A stretch of 64,000 nucleotides of DNA from Ancylobacter moscoviensis (GCF_007559435.1 NZ_VMBP01000001.1:745406-809405), one strand, 5' to 3'; numbered from the stretch's first letter, positions 16,371 through 28,356 are shown. Notes: generated by a model from the sequence alone, not told the origin. Made by a program: numbers and translations.

Positions 16371-17666
16371 ATGGCCAAGGCGCGCACCACCTTCCTCATC
16401 CGCCTCTATCGCGCGGCGACCTGGCTGGCGACGCCCTTCATCGGGCTGCTGCTGGCGCGCCGGGTGAAGCGCGGCAAGGAAGATCCCGCCCGGTTGCGTG
16501 AGCGCTATGGCCGGGCGAGCGCGGCCCGCCCGCGCGGCCCGCTGGTCTGGCTGCACGGCGCCAGCGTCGGCGAGATGATCGCGGTTCTGCCGCTGGTCGA
16601 CCGGTTGCGCGCGCGGGGATTTCAGGTGCTGTTCACCTCCGGCACGCTGACCTCGGCGCGGCTCGCCCGCACGCGCCTGCCGCCGGACGTGCCGCACCAG
16701 TTCGTGCCGCTCGATTCGCCGCTGTTCCTGCGCCGCTTCCTCAGGCACTGGCGGCCGGACCTCGTGCTGCTGGTGGAATCCGAGCTCTGGCCGAACCTCA
16801 TCGTCGAGGTGAATGCGCGCGGCACGCCGCTGGTGCTGGTCAATGCGCGCATGTCGCCCAAATCCTTCGCGAGCTGGCAGCGCATCGGCGGCAGCGTCGC
16901 CGCGCTGCTGTCGCGGGTGGACCTGTGCCTCGCCCAGGGGCCGGACGATGGCGAGCGGCTGAAGCAGCTCGGCGCGCCGCGCGTCGCCGTCACCGGCAAC
17001 CTGAAGTTCGACGCACCGCCGCCGCCGGTGGACCTCGCCGCCTTCGACGCGCTGCGCACCGCTTCCGCCGGGCGCGAAGTGTTCGTCGCCGCCTCGACCC
17101 ATCCGGGCGAGGAGGAGATCATCATCGAGGCGCACCAGCGGCTCGCCAAGGAACTGCCGGACCTCCTCACCATCATCGCGCCGCGCCATCCCGAACGCGG
17201 CCGCGCGGTGGTGGAGCTGGCGACGGAGGCGAGCTGCCCGGCGGTGCTGCGCAGCGACGGCTACCTCCCGGACAGGGGCACCAGCCTCTACATCGCCGAC
17301 ACGATCGGCGAGCTCGGCCTGTTCTACCGGCTCGGCCCGGTCGCGCTGCTCGGCGGCTCGCTGGTGCGCAAGGGCGGGCAGAATCCGATCGAGCCGATCA
17401 AGCTCGACACCGCCATCCTGCATGGCCCGCACGTCACCAATTTCAGCGAGATCTATTCCCGCCTCGACGCGGAGGGGGGCGCGCTGGCGGTGACGGATGC
17501 GCGCTCGCTGGCCGCCAATGCCTTCATGCTCCTTGCCGACACCGCCTCCCGCCAGCGCATGATCGCGGCCGGGCAGGCGACGATCGAGAGTTTCGGTGGC
17601 GCGCTCGACCGTACCCTTGCGGCCATCGATCCCTATCTTGTGCAGATAAGGCTCGAGAGGCACTGA
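16371..17666 (+). CDS. waaA: 3-deoxy-D-manno-octulosonic acid (Kdo) transferase
   Basis: A 431-residue GT30-family Kdo transferase. An N-terminal membrane-anchoring helix precedes the Rossmann half with WLHGASVGEM, the catalytic Glu region. The FTSGTLTSARLA, ESELWPNLI, NARMSP and GNLKFD motifs follow. The second half has STHPGEEEIIIEAH, PRHPERG and GGSLVRKGGQNPIEP. It attaches Kdo from CMP-Kdo to lipid IVA on the cytoplasmic face of the inner membrane. It sits between the DUF374 acyltransferase and lpxK in one operon. Confidence 0.95.
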   Translation: MAKARTTFLIRLYRAATWLATPFIGLLLARRVKRGKEDPARLRERYGRASAARPRGPLVWLHGASVGEMIAVLPLVDRLRARGFQVLFTSGTLTSARLARTRLPPDVPHQFVPLDSPLFLRRFLRHWRPDLVLLVESELWPNLIVEVNARGTPLVLVNARMSPKSFASWQRIGGSVAALLSRVDLCLAQGPDDGERLKQLGAPRVAVTGNLKFDAPPPPVDLAAFDALRTASAGREVFVAASTHPGEEEIIIEAHQRLAKELPDLLTIIAPRHPERGRAVVELATEASCPAVLRSDGYLPDRGTSLYIADTIGELGLFYRLGPVALLGGSLVRKGGQNPIEPIKLDTAILHGPHVTNFSEIYSRLDAEGGALAVTDARSLAANAFMLLADTASRQRMIAAGQATIESFGGALDRTLAAIDPYLVQIRLERH

Positions 17667-17671
17667 CCGCG

Positions 17672-18676
17672 ATGGAAGCGCCGGATTTCTGGTGGCGACG
17701 GGAGCGCAGCACGATGGCGAAGCTGCTGTCGCCGCTGGGTGCGCTGATCGGCGCGGCCACGCTGGCGCGCATGCGCCGGCCTGGCACCGAGGTCGGGCTG
17801 CCGGTCATCTGCGTCGGCAATCCCACGGTCGGCGGCGCCGGCAAGACGCCGACGGTGATCGAGATCGCCCGCCGGCTCACCATGCGCGGGCTCAAGCCGG
17901 CCGTGCTCTCGCGCGGCTATGGCGGGCGGCTCAAGGGGCCGATCCGGGTCGATCCGCTGCTGCACAGCGCCGACGATGTGGGCGACGAGCCGCTGCTGCA
18001 CGCCCGCGCCGTGCCGACCTTCGTCGCCCGCGACCGGCAGGCGGGGGCGCAGGCGGCCGCGCAGGCCGGCGCCGACGTCCTGATCATGGATGACGGCTTC
18101 CAGAGCCCCGGCCTCGCCAAGGCGCTGTCCATCCTCGTGGTCGATGCCGGGGTCGGCGTCGGCAACGGCCTGTGCCTGCCGGCCGGGCCGCTGCGCGCGC
18201 CGCTGGCGCCGCAGCTCGAACAGGCGCAGGCGCTTCTGGTCATCGGCGAGGGTGCGCCGGGCGAGCGCGTGGCGCGCGACGGCTACGCCGCCGGCACCGT
18301 GGTGCTGCGCGGCCGCCTCGCCCCGGAGGCGCAGGCGGTGGCGCGGTTGTTCGGCAAGCGGGTGCTGGCCTATGCCGGCATCGGCCGGCCGGCGAAATTC
18401 TTCGAGACGCTGCGCGCGCTCGGCGTGCTGCCGGCGATGACGCGCGCCTTCCCGGACCATCACGTCTACACGGCGGCGGAGGTGGAGGAACTGCGGGCGC
18501 TGGCGGAGGAGAACGACCTCCTGCTCGTCACCACCGAGAAGGATGCGATGCGGCTCGCCGGCAGCGAGATCGGCCAGCATCTGCTCGACGTATCGGACGT
18601 GCTGCCGGTGCGCATGGCGCTGGAGCCGCAGAGCGCCAAGGCGCTGGAGCGCATGCTCGCCGGGCTTGGCGGCTGA
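17672..18676 (+). CDS. lpxK: Tetraacyldisaccharide 4'-kinase
   Basis: A 334-residue LpxK. The P-loop GNPTVGGAGKTPTV occupies about 49-62, followed by LSRGYGGR, VGDEPLLHA and the DDGFQ catalytic Asp motif. The C-terminal part has FPDHHVYT and LLVTTEKDAMRL. It phosphorylates the 4' position of the tetraacyl disaccharide to make lipid IVA, the substrate of WaaA. Start at 17672 is five bases after waaA; DUF2093 converges three bases beyond its stop. Confidence 0.95.
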   Translation: MEAPDFWWRRERSTMAKLLSPLGALIGAATLARMRRPGTEVGLPVICVGNPTVGGAGKTPTVIEIARRLTMRGLKPAVLSRGYGGRLKGPIRVDPLLHSADDVGDEPLLHARAVPTFVARDRQAGAQAAAQAGADVLIMDDGFQSPGLAKALSILVVDAGVGVGNGLCLPAGPLRAPLAPQLEQAQALLVIGEGAPGERVARDGYAAGTVVLRGRLAPEAQAVARLFGKRVLAYAGIGRPAKFFETLRALGVLPAMTRAFPDHHVYTAAEVEELRALAEENDLLLVTTEKDAMRLAGSEIGQHLLDVSDVLPVRMALEPQSAKALERMLAGLGG

Positions 18677-18679
18677 GGC

Positions 18680-18904
18680 TCAGCGCGGGCGGACGCGCTC
18701 CGGGTGGAGCCGCGCCAGCACCGCCTGCGGGGTCGCATAGGCTTCCTGGAGATCGACATTCCAGTAGCGCAACTCGTCGAGCGGAATCGGCTCGCCGGTC
18801 ACCGCGCAGCGCACGAAGGTGCCCGGACGCACGACGCGGAAGTCGCCGTCGAGATAGCGGACCTCGGCTTCACCCGAGGCGGAGAAACGTTCGAAGCGGT
18901 TCAT
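18680..18904 (-). CDS. DUF2093 domain protein
   Basis: A 74-residue soluble protein of the alphaproteobacterial DUF2093 family: MNRFERF, AEVRYLDGDFRVVRPGTFVRCAVTG in two strands, then IPLDELRYWNVDLQEAY. Function is unknown; it commonly lies between lpxK and xseA, as here. Start 18904 gives the family N-terminus; a second in-frame ATG four codons upstream is possible. Confidence 0.85.
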   Translation of the reverse strand: MNRFERFSASGEAEVRYLDGDFRVVRPGTFVRCAVTGEPIPLDELRYWNVDLQEAYATPQAVLARLHPERVRPR

Positions 18905-19000
18905 GGTCCCGCTCATCCTGCTTGATCGGTTGGTTGGACAATAAAGACCCGTACCCGCTCCCGGCAAGCCCGCACAAGGGCGATAGGAACGGCGGCGCGG

Positions 19001-20575
19001 TCAGTTGCCGAATAAGGTGGGTTGGGCATCCTCGTCCGGCAAGGGAGAGGAGCCCCGCGAGGAACCGCGCGCCCTTGGGGGCTTGCGGCCTGCGCGCGGC
19101 GGCGAGGAGGGGGCGTCGGGGCCGCTGCCTGTCGTCAGCACGGCGACGCGGCCGTCGCGGAATTCGATCTCCAGCGCGTCGCCGGCACCGAGGCCCGCCG
19201 CTTCGTGCACGGGTTCGCCGTCGGCGTTGCGCACCAGCGCGTAGCCGCGCGCGAGCACGCCCTTATAGGAGAGGGCCTGCATGAGCTGCTCGACGGAGCG
19301 CAGCCGGCGCCGTCGTTCGTCCTGCGCCCGGCGCAGGCACGGGGCGAGGCGGGCGTGCAAGCCGTTCACCCGCTCGCGGGCACGGTCGATCCGTTCGCGA
19401 TGGGCGCTGGCATTGGCCCGCAGCGCGCTGGAGAGCCGCCCGGCGAACAGCTCGTAGCGCTCGCGCCGACGCTCCACCAGCACGGTGAGGCGCTGCGGCG
19501 CGAGGCGACCCTCGGCGCGGGTGAGCGCCAGCCGGTGCGCCGCCGCATTGGCCTTCAGCGCGCGCGGCAGGCGCTGGCCGGCGATGTCGACCTGCTGGCG
19601 GGGCACCGCGAGCAGCGTGTCGGCGCTCGGCAGCAGGCGCGCCAGCGACCTGAGGTCGACGGTGCGTCGGTCGAGACCGCGCGCGAAGCTGGCCCGCAGC
19701 CGGGCGTGCAGCCCCGCCACCTCGGCGATCAGATCGGCGCGGACCGGCACCGCCATCTCGGCGGCGGCGGTGGGGGTGGGCGCGCGCACATCGGCGGCGA
19801 AGTCGATCAGCGTCACGTCGGTCTCGTGGCCGACGGCGGAGATGAGCGGGATCCCGCTTTCCGCCGCGGCCCGCACGACGCTTTCCTCGGAGAAGCCGAG
19901 CAGGTCTTCCAGCGAGCCGCCGCCGCGCGCGACGATCAGCACGTCCGGGCGCGGGATCGGCCCGCCGGGCGGGAGGTCGTTGAAGCCGCGTATGGCCGCG
20001 GTGACCTCCGCCCCGCAGGTGTCGCCCTGCACGCGCACCGGCCAGACCAGCACGTGGCGCGGGAAACGGTCGGACAGGCGGTGGAGGATGTCGCGGATCA
20101 CCGCGCCGGTGGGCGAGGTGACGACGCCGATGACGCGCGGCAGGAAGGGCGGGCGGCGCTTGCGCTCGCCCGCGAACAGGCCCTCGGCGGCGAGCCGGCG
20201 CTTCCTCTCCTCCAGCATCGCCATGATCGCGCCGGCGCCGGCGAACTCGAGCTGCTCGATGACGATCTGGTAGGAGGACTTGCCGGGAAAGGTGGTGATG
20301 CGCCCGATGGCGACCACTTCCAGCCCTTCCTCGGGCCGCACCTTCAGCCGCGAGAACACGCCCTTCCACACCACGGCGTCGAGGCGGGCATTCTGGTCCT
20401 TCAGGCTGAAATAGGCATGGCCCGACGAGTGCGGGCCGCGATAGCCGGAAATCTCGCCGCGTACCCTGACATGGCCGAAGGCATCCTCCACCGTGCGCTT
20501 CAGCGCGCCGGAGAGTTCCGAGACGGTCCAGTCGGGGGCGTTGGAAGTCGGCGATTCGCCGCTCAGGTCGCTCAT
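19001..20575 (-). CDS. xseA: Exodeoxyribonuclease VII large subunit
   Basis: A 524-residue XseA. The N-terminal OB fold (about 14-115) begins [19 protein letters not shown] and contains the [27 protein letters not shown] ligand strand, given here by position. The catalytic domain has [30 protein letters not shown] and [18 protein letters not shown] long coiled-coil region and a [11 protein letters not shown] segment follow. Together with XseB it degrades single-stranded DNA. The last 60 residues are a disordered Pro/Arg/Ser-rich tail longer than in E. coli. Confidence 0.95.
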   Translation of the reverse strand: MSDLSGESPTSNAPDWTVSELSGALKRTVEDAFGHVRVRGEISGYRGPHSSGHAYFSLKDQNARLDAVVWKGVFSRLKVRPEEGLEVVAIGRITTFPGKSSYQIVIEQLEFAGAGAIMAMLEERKRRLAAEGLFAGERKRRPPFLPRVIGVVTSPTGAVIRDILHRLSDRFPRHVLVWPVRVQGDTCGAEVTAAIRGFNDLPPGGPIPRPDVLIVARGGGSLEDLLGFSEESVVRAAAESGIPLISAVGHETDVTLIDFAADVRAPTPTAAAEMAVPVRADLIAEVAGLHARLRASFARGLDRRTVDLRSLARLLPSADTLLAVPRQQVDIAGQRLPRALKANAAAHRLALTRAEGRLAPQRLTVLVERRRERYELFAGRLSSALRANASAHRERIDRARERVNGLHARLAPCLRRAQDERRRRLRSVEQLMQALSYKGVLARGYALVRNADGEPVHEAAGLGAGDALEIEFRDGRVAVLTTGSGPDAPSSPPRAGRKPPRARGSSRGSSPLPDEDAQPTLFGN

Positions 20576-20704
20576 GCGCGATACTTAGTCGGTTTTGGCG
20601 AGGGCGGGAACCGAGGGACGGGCCCCTGACACGCCACCTTGATCGAATGCCTTGCGCAGCCTAGGTTGCGCCGCCTTTCCCAAGCCAACCGCCGGCCATT
20701 TCCG

Positions 20705-21646
20705 ATGATCGATCCCGCCCTGCCGCCCCATATGCGCCCCGACAAGTCGTTCCAGGGGCTCATCCTCGCGCTCCATGCCTTCTGGGCGGACAAGGGCTGC
20801 GTCGTGCTCCAGCCCTACGACATGGAGGTCGGCGCCGGCACCTTCCATCCGGCGACCACGCTGCGGGCTCTCGGGCCGCTGTCGTGGAAGGCGGCCTATG
20901 TGCAGCCCTCGCGCCGCCCGAAGGACGGGCGCTACGGCGAGAACCCGAACCGGCTGCAGCACTACTACCAGTATCAGGTGATCCTGAAGCCCTCGCCGGC
21001 CAACCTGCAGGATCTCTATCTCGCCTCGCTGGAGGCCATCGGCATCGATCTGCGCCTCCACGACGTGCGCTTCGTCGAGGACGACTGGGAGAGCCCGACG
21101 CTCGGCGCCTGGGGGCTGGGCTGGGAGTGCTGGTGCGACGGCATGGAAGTCTCGCAGTTCACCTATTTCCAGCAGGTGGCCGGCTTCGAATGCGCGCCGG
21201 TCTCCGGCGAGCTGACCTATGGCCTCGAGCGCCTCGCCATGTATGTGCAGGGGGTCGAGAACGTCTACGACCTCAACTTCAACGGCCGCGACGGGGCCGA
21301 GAAGGTCACCTATGGCGACGTGTTTCTGCAGGCCGAGCAGGAATATTCCCGGCACAATTTCGAGCACGCGGACACGCAGATGCTGTTCGATCAGTTCCGC
21401 ATGGCCGAGAGCGCCGCGGCGAAGTACCTCGAAGCCGGCTGGAGCGACGACCGCAAGCGCCACCTGATGGCGCAGCCCGCCTATGACCAGTGCATCAAGG
21501 CGAGCCACGTCTTCAACCTGCTCGACGCGCGCGGCGTGATCTCCGTCACCGAGCGCCAGAGCTACATCCTGCGTGTGCGCGAGCTTGCCAAGGCCTGCGG
21601 CGCGGCGTGGCTCGCCACGGCCGCCGGAGGCACCCCGGCGACCTGA
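20705..21646 (+). CDS. glyQ: Glycine--tRNA ligase alpha subunit
   Basis: A 313-residue GlyQ with the class II aminoacyl-tRNA synthetase alpha-subunit signature: [41 protein letters not shown], and [23 protein letters not shown] core ([12 protein letters not shown]). It forms an alpha2beta2 enzyme with GlyS to charge tRNA-Gly. ATG 20705 is preferred; an in-frame ATG nine codons later is also plausible. It is divergent from xseA. Confidence 0.97.
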   Translation: MIDPALPPHMRPDKSFQGLILALHAFWADKGCVVLQPYDMEVGAGTFHPATTLRALGPLSWKAAYVQPSRRPKDGRYGENPNRLQHYYQYQVILKPSPANLQDLYLASLEAIGIDLRLHDVRFVEDDWESPTLGAWGLGWECWCDGMEVSQFTYFQQVAGFECAPVSGELTYGLERLAMYVQGVENVYDLNFNGRDGAEKVTYGDVFLQAEQEYSRHNFEHADTQMLFDQFRMAESAAAKYLEAGWSDDRKRHLMAQPAYDQCIKASHVFNLLDARGVISVTERQSYILRVRELAKACGAAWLATAAGGTPAT

Positions 21647-21741
21647 GCGCCGGCCGCCTGAGCGCGGCGCCCTCCCTTCGCGTGGTGCCGCATGCTAGAG
21701 CGGCCCCGCACCCGATGATCCCCGAACCAATCGACGTGGCC

Positions 21742-23790
21742 ATGCCCGATCTTCTGCTCGAACTGTTCTGCGAAGAAATTCCCGCCCGCATGCAGGCCGG
21801 GGCCGCGGAGAATCTGAGGAAGCTCGTCACCGACGCGCTGGTCGATCGGGGGCTCGTCTATGAGGGCGCCAAGGCCTTCGTCACCCCGCGCCGGCTGGCG
21901 CTGGCGGTACATGGCCTGCCGGCCCACCAGCCGGACACCCACGAGGAGCGCAAGGGGCCGCGCGTCGGCGCGCCGGAGGCGGCGATCCAGGGCTTCCTCA
22001 AGGCGGCGGGCCTCGATACCATCGAGCAGGCGACCATCGAGAGCGACCCGAAGAAGGGCGAATTCTACGTCGCGCGCATCCACAAGCACGGCCGCACCAC
22101 GCCGGAGGTGATCGCCGAGATCGTCCCGGAGATCATCCGCGCTTTCCCCTGGCCGAAGTCGATGCGCTGGGGCTCCGGCACGCTGCGCTGGGTCCGCCCG
22201 CTGCAATCCATCCTCTGCACCTTCGGGCCGGAGACCGAGGAGCCGGAGGTGGTCCGCTTCGAGGTCGACGGGCTGAAATCCGGCGACACCACGCGCGGTC
22301 ACCGCTTCCTCTCGTCGGGCGAGATCCGGGTGCGCCGGCTGGACGACTGGATGACCAAGCTGGAAGCGGCCTTCGTCGTCGCCGACCGCGACCGCCGCAA
22401 GGACATCATCCTCGCCGACGCCAAGGACCTCGCCCTCGCGCAGGGGCTGGAGCTGGTCGAGGACGAGGGGCTGCTCGACGAGATCGCCGGTCTCGTGGAA
22501 TGGCCGGTGGTGCTGATGGGCTCGTTCGACGCGGGCTTTCTCGATGTGCCGGACGAGGTGATCCGCGCCACCATCCGCATCAACCAGAAATGCTTCGTGC
22601 TGAAGGACCCGAAGACCGGGCGCCTCGCCAACCGCTTCATCCTCGTCTCGAACCTCAAGGCGAGCGACGGCGGCAAGGCCATCGTCGCCGGCAATGAGCG
22701 CGTCATCCGCGCGCGCCTGTCGGACGCCAAGTTCTTCTGGGACACCGACCGCAGGACCAACGCCACCGTGCCGCTGGCCGAGCGCCTCGCGAAGTTCGGC
22801 AACGTCACCTTCCACGAGAAGCTCGGCTCGCAGTTCGAGCGCATCGAACGCATCGCCGCGCTGGCCAAGGCGCTGGCGCCGCTCGTGGGTGCCTCTCCCG
22901 GGCTGGCCGAGCAGGCGGCGCTCTACGCCAAGAGCGACCTGCGCACGGAAGTCGTCGGCGAGTTCCCCGAGGTGCAGGGCCTGATGGGCAAGTACTACGC
23001 CCGCCTCGAGGGGCTGCCGGAGGAGATCGCCCTCGCGGCCGAGGAACACTACAAGCCGCAGGGTCCGGGTGACCGCGTGCCCGCCGCGCCGGTCTCCGTC
23101 GCCGTGGCGCTGGCCGACAAGCTCGACACGCTCACCGGCTTCTGGTCCATCGACGAGAAGCCGACCGGCTCGAAGGACCCCTACGCGCTGCGCCGGGCGG
23201 CGCTGGGCGTGGTGCGCATCGTGCTCGACAACGGTCTCCGGCTGAAGCTGTCGGAATTCGTCGAGCCCGACCTCCTCGCCTTCTTCGCCGACCGCCTCAA
23301 GGTGCATCTGCGCGAGCAGGGCGCCCGCCACGACCTCGTGGACGCGGTGTTCGCGCTTCCCGACCAGGACGACCTCCTGCTGGTCGTGAAGCGGGTCGAG
23401 GCGCTCGGGCGCTTCCTCAGCTCGGATGACGGCCGCAACCTGCTCGCCGGCGCCAAGCGCGCGGCGAACATCCTGCGCATCGAGGAGAAGAAGGACGGCG
23501 TCTCCTATGATGGCGGCGTTGATCTGGTGCTGCTGCACGAGCCGGAGGAACGCGCTCTCGCCGAGGCGATCGCCGCGCTCGGCCCGAAGATCGAGACGGC
23601 GCTGGCGGCGGAGGATTTCGAGGGCGCGATGGCGCTGATGGCGGGCCTGCGCGCGCCGGTCGACGCCTTCTTCGAGAAGGTGACGGTGAACGCCGAGGAC
23701 AAGGCGCTGCGCGCCAACCGGCTGCGCCTGCTCGCCGATATCCGCACGGCGACCCGCACCATCGCGGACTTCGACCGCATCGAGGGCTGA
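21742..23790 (+). CDS. glyS: Glycine--tRNA ligase beta subunit
   Basis: A 682-residue GlyS starting [18 protein letters not shown], the family N-terminus. It contains [17 protein letters not shown], the HRF-containing central region, NQKCFVL and a C-terminal anticodon-binding region ending in [16 protein letters not shown]. It supplies tRNA binding to the alpha2beta2 synthetase. A second ATG nine codons upstream (21715) is possible. It lies 95 bases after glyQ in the same orientation. Confidence 0.97.
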   Translation: MPDLLLELFCEEIPARMQAGAAENLRKLVTDALVDRGLVYEGAKAFVTPRRLALAVHGLPAHQPDTHEERKGPRVGAPEAAIQGFLKAAGLDTIEQATIESDPKKGEFYVARIHKHGRTTPEVIAEIVPEIIRAFPWPKSMRWGSGTLRWVRPLQSILCTFGPETEEPEVVRFEVDGLKSGDTTRGHRFLSSGEIRVRRLDDWMTKLEAAFVVADRDRRKDIILADAKDLALAQGLELVEDEGLLDEIAGLVEWPVVLMGSFDAGFLDVPDEVIRATIRINQKCFVLKDPKTGRLANRFILVSNLKASDGGKAIVAGNERVIRARLSDAKFFWDTDRRTNATVPLAERLAKFGNVTFHEKLGSQFERIERIAALAKALAPLVGASPGLAEQAALYAKSDLRTEVVGEFPEVQGLMGKYYARLEGLPEEIALAAEEHYKPQGPGDRVPAAPVSVAVALADKLDTLTGFWSIDEKPTGSKDPYALRRAALGVVRIVLDNGLRLKLSEFVEPDLLAFFADRLKVHLREQGARHDLVDAVFALPDQDDLLLVVKRVEALGRFLSSDDGRNLLAGAKRAANILRIEEKKDGVSYDGGVDLVLLHEPEERALAEAIAALGPKIETALAAEDFEGAMALMAGLRAPVDAFFEKVTVNAEDKALRANRLRLLADIRTATRTIADFDRIEG

Positions 23791-23903
23791 GCCCTTTCCG
23801 TCCCGGCTGTGGCGGCGGTACCATGAAGCTGTGCGGCGGATCGGCGCGGGAACCATTCCCCGGCCGGTCTGCTTAGGGCACTGCCGCTTCGTGGAGTGAC
23901 AAG

Positions 23904-24059
23904 ATGGACATGAACATCATCGCGATCCAGCCGGTCGTCGCGCTGATCGCCGGCATCCTCATCCTGGTGATGCCGCGCCTGCTCAACTACATCGTCGCGA
24001 TCTACCTGATCTTCATCGGCGTCATGGGCCTGCTCGGCCGCGGCGGCATGCCGATGTAG
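23904..24059 (+). CDS. DUF3096-like small membrane protein
   Basis: A 51-residue protein: a short start, two hydrophobic helices (VVALIAGILILVMPRLLN and IVAIYLIFIGVMGLLG) and a GRGGMPM end. This two-helix hairpin matches the DUF3096 family of small inner-membrane proteins, of unknown function. A GGAG ribosome-binding site precedes the ATG. About 50 bases upstream is an imperfect GGAAC-N17-GCTT, loosely like a stress promoter but with a mismatched -10. Confidence 0.7.
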   Translation: MDMNIIAIQPVVALIAGILILVMPRLLNYIVAIYLIFIGVMGLLGRGGMPM

Positions 24060-24128
24060 CGGGCCCCGGTCGCCACAGGCAGGCGGATGCCCGGGACGCG
24101 CCCGGGCATCGTCTCGGCAGCAGGAGGA

Positions 24129-24527
24129 CTATGCGTCGGTGGAGCCGCGCAGCGCATCGACGCTCCACGGGCCGGGGCCGGAAAAGGTGAGGTAGAAGAA
24201 GACGAAGCAGTACAGCGCCGCCAGCTCGCCGCCATTGAGGATCGGGAAGAAGCTCTGCGGTGCGTGGACCAGGAAATAGGCCACTGCCGTCATGCCGGAC
24301 AGGATGAAGGCGGTCGCGCGGGAGAACAGCCCGATCAGCAGCAGCAGGCCGCCGACCAGCTCGATGATGCCGGCGATCCCCGGCGGGGTGGTCAGGTCCA
24401 CGCCGGTCATCTGCGTGGCCGGGAAGCCGAGGATCTTCGTCGTGCCGTGCTGGAGCACCAGCAGGGCGGCGGCGATGCGCAGAAGGCTCAAGGCGTGGGG
24501 CGCCAGTCGGTTCAGTGTGCCAATCAT
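24129..24527 (-). CDS. DoxX family membrane protein
   Basis: A 132-residue protein with four predicted transmembrane helices and DoxX features: LRIAAALLVLQHGTTKILGFP, GIAGIIELVGGLLLLIGLFSR, MTAVAYFLVHAP and a final membrane helix. Bacterial DoxX-like proteins are linked to redox homeostasis or thiosulfate metabolism, but the role of this one is not evident. It is convergent with the DUF3096-like gene. ATG 24527 starts the family N-terminus; further upstream is non-coding. Confidence 0.85.
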   Translation of the reverse strand: MIGTLNRLAPHALSLLRIAAALLVLQHGTTKILGFPATQMTGVDLTTPPGIAGIIELVGGLLLLIGLFSRATAFILSGMTAVAYFLVHAPQSFFPILNGGELAALYCFVFFYLTFSGPGPWSVDALRGSTDA

Positions 24528-24751
24528 GGAAAGTCCCTGGGCTGTAAGTGGGTTGCCGGCGGCAGGAGCCTGCCTGAACCGCCCGGCGGCGGCAATCGGC
24601 CGCCTTCCCCTACTATCGGTGCAGGGCACAAAGTTTATGATGCACTGCGAATGATGGATTGAAGGAAAGACCTCAAGACGCTAGATCATCTTCCGGGAAA
24701 AGGCGCGGAGTAAATGTCGTAATCCGGCCCAACCCTTTGTCGGTGCGTAAT

Positions 24752-24769
24752 ATTCAGCCATGGCTGAAT
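24752..24769. promoter_or_regulatory. 18-bp perfect palindrome upstream of ppdK
   Basis: ATTCAGCCATGGCTGAAT is a perfect 18-base palindrome centred 62 bases before the ppdK start. Its position suits an operator for a dimeric regulator, but the cognate protein is unknown and chance cannot be excluded. Confidence 0.4.
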
Positions 24770-24822
24770 TTCCATCACGGCGATGAGGCCGTCCCGGCTT
24801 CATCCCCAACGGGGCTTCCGAA

Positions 24823-27501
<2,679 letters not shown>

Positions 27502-27507
27502 ATAAAT

Positions 27508-27528
27508 GGGGCGGCCATAGGCCGCCCC
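27508..27528 (+). terminator. Hairpin terminator after ppdK
   Basis: A 9-base-pair stem GGGGCGGCC / GGCCGCCCC with loop ATA begins six bases after the ppdK stop. The following ATTCGCTTTA is only moderately T-rich. It also lies beyond the end of the convergent 51-residue gene. Confidence 0.65.
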
Positions 27529-27542
27529 ATTCGCTTTAGAGG

Positions 27543-27698
27543 TCAGGCGTACTGGATCAAAATCCAGTAAACTGCCTTCCCCTTATAGGGAGGGAAGATA
27601 TTGCCCTTGGCGATGGGAGCCGTCGTCGTCTCCCAAAGGTCATCAACCTTCCAGACACCGCTGGCAGGGCACTTCTCTCCGGTCTTGTGCTTAAGCAT
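27543..27698 (-). CDS. 51-residue YjzC-like small protein
   Basis: A short gene that is easy to miss. ATG 27698 has an AGGTGA ribosome-binding site five bases upstream. The product begins MLKHKTGEKCPASGVWKVDD and ends FPPYKGKAVYWILIQYA. The KTGxxCPxSGxWxV opening followed by a short basic/aromatic end resembles small YjzC-like proteins of unknown role; the single Cys and conserved Pro-x-Ser-Gly suggest a compact fold. It lies in an AT-richer island with the candidate small RNA and the toxin-antitoxin pair. Confidence 0.65.
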   Translation of the reverse strand: MLKHKTGEKCPASGVWKVDDLWETTTAPIAKGNIFPPYKGKAVYWILIQYA

Positions 27699-27737
27699 AG
27701 GTCACCTGTGAATCACTGTTGACTTCACGGTCGGACC

Positions 27738-27767
27738 TTGACGTTCGAATCGTGCCGGACCCATAGT
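27738..27767 (+). promoter_or_regulatory. Candidate housekeeping promoter for the small RNA
   Basis: A CTTGACG -35 element (TTGACG 27738-27743) and CATAGT (27762-27767) are 18 bases apart, close to the alphaproteobacterial sigma-70 pattern. The predicted start near 27774 coincides with the first base of a helix in the candidate RNA. Confidence 0.4.
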
Positions 27768-27773
27768 CCGATT

Positions 27774-27866
27774 GTCCATTGGCGAACGCCGCCCACGATC
27801 CGACCAGGATGATGTGGGCTCGGACGCGGGGCCGTTCGGAGGTACCAGCTCCGGACGGCCCTTTTT
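27774..27866 (+). ncRNA. Candidate structured small RNA with intrinsic terminator
   Basis: An intergenic segment of about 93 bases with a promoter-like element before it and a strong terminator at its end. It can fold as GTCC (27774-27777) pairing GGAC (27822-27825), enclosing a small GGC/GCC hairpin and a longer stem CCCAC...ATCC / GGAT...GTGGG (27792-27818). The terminator stem follows. It overlaps no convincing reading frame. It does not match SRP RNA, 6S RNA, tmRNA or a tRNA as far as I can recognise. Trans-acting regulator or leader of something lost are both possible. Confidence 0.4.
27829..27866 (+). terminator. Strong Rho-independent terminator
   Basis: A 13-base-pair stem (GGGCCGTTCGGAG / CTCCGGACGGCCC, one G-U pair) with a seven-base loop is followed directly by TTTTT. 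No coding gene precedes it on this strand except ppdK, 330 bases back with its own hairpin, which is why a separate short transcript is proposed. Confidence 0.8.
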
Positions 27867-28074
27867 CGTCCTAGGGCGAGCTAATTCGAGTCGTTCATCC
27901 ACGTCAAGGCGTAGTCAAACGAAGCATCCCCCCATACTACTACTTGTAGGCTGTGGATATCGTGGATAACGGGGATTAGCTGATCTTCTCGCTATACTGT
28001 TGCCTGTCCCTCGTTGCGACCTCCAGCGCCTTGCGTGGGGTCGTCTCGTTGGAAGGACGGGCCGACTACGACAC
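27867..28074. other. AT-richer intergenic stretch downstream of the small RNA
   Basis: No reading frame here looks coding. The base composition is visibly less GC-rich than the surrounding genes. The only structure noted is a tandem pair of DnaA-box-like sequences at 27952-27969, just before the 3' end of the toxin gene region. Confidence 0.5.
27952..27969 (+). repeat. Tandem DnaA-box-like 9-mers
   Basis: TGTGGATAT and CGTGGATAA lie end to end. Each differs by one base from TGTGGATAA, the reverse complement of the DnaA box TTATCCACA. Two boxes alone do not make an origin; they may be a regulatory DnaA site, a remnant of a replicon, or chance. Confidence 0.35.
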
Positions 28075-28356
28075 TTACCGCTTCCTTGTGCTCTCATAGA
28101 CCTCGGCGCGCTCGCGCCTGCCGACAGCGACGACGACCACGGTGATGCGTTCATCCTCGACGCGGTAGATGAGGCGATAGCCCGCCGAGCGTAGCTTGAT
28201 TTTGTAATGGTCCTTGAGCCCGCGCAGGGCGTCCGCCTCGACACGCGGATGCGTCAGCCGCTCGGCCAGCTTCTTCTTGAACTGCTCGCGCAGCGTGGCG
28301 CCGAGCTTGTCCCATTCCTTGCGGGCGGAGGGCAGGAACTCCAGCCCGTAGGTCAT
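28075..28356 (-). CDS. RelE/ParE-type toxin
   Basis: A 93-residue basic protein with the RelE fold signature: LEFLPSARKEWDKLG, LRGLKDHYKIKLRSAGYRLIYRVEDERITVVVVAVGRRER, summarised here by its segments about 46-85. RelE toxins cleave ribosome-bound mRNA; ParE relatives hit gyrase, and the GYRLIYRV pattern favours RelE. The ATG overlaps the antitoxin stop codon by four bases, so it is made only after the antitoxin. Autoregulated with it from the operator at 28621. Confidence 0.88.
   Translation of the reverse strand: MTYGLEFLPSARKEWDKLGATLREQFKKKLAERLTHPRVEADALRGLKDHYKIKLRSAGYRLIYRVEDERITVVVVAVGRRERAEVYESTRKR

Noticed and set aside
21562..23856. A 764-codon frame opposite glyS
   Set aside because: Shadow of glyS on the opposite strand, without any recognisable protein features.
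27715..27765. GTTCGAATC resembling a tRNA T-loop, as for an attachment site
   Set aside because: Only three of five T-stem pairs form, no matching acceptor or anticodon arm exists nearby, so it is not a tRNA gene or convincing fragment.
27952..27969. Chromosomal origin of replication
   Set aside because: Only two imperfect DnaA-like boxes, no AT-rich unwinding element and no dnaA, dnaN, hemE or parAB genes nearby.
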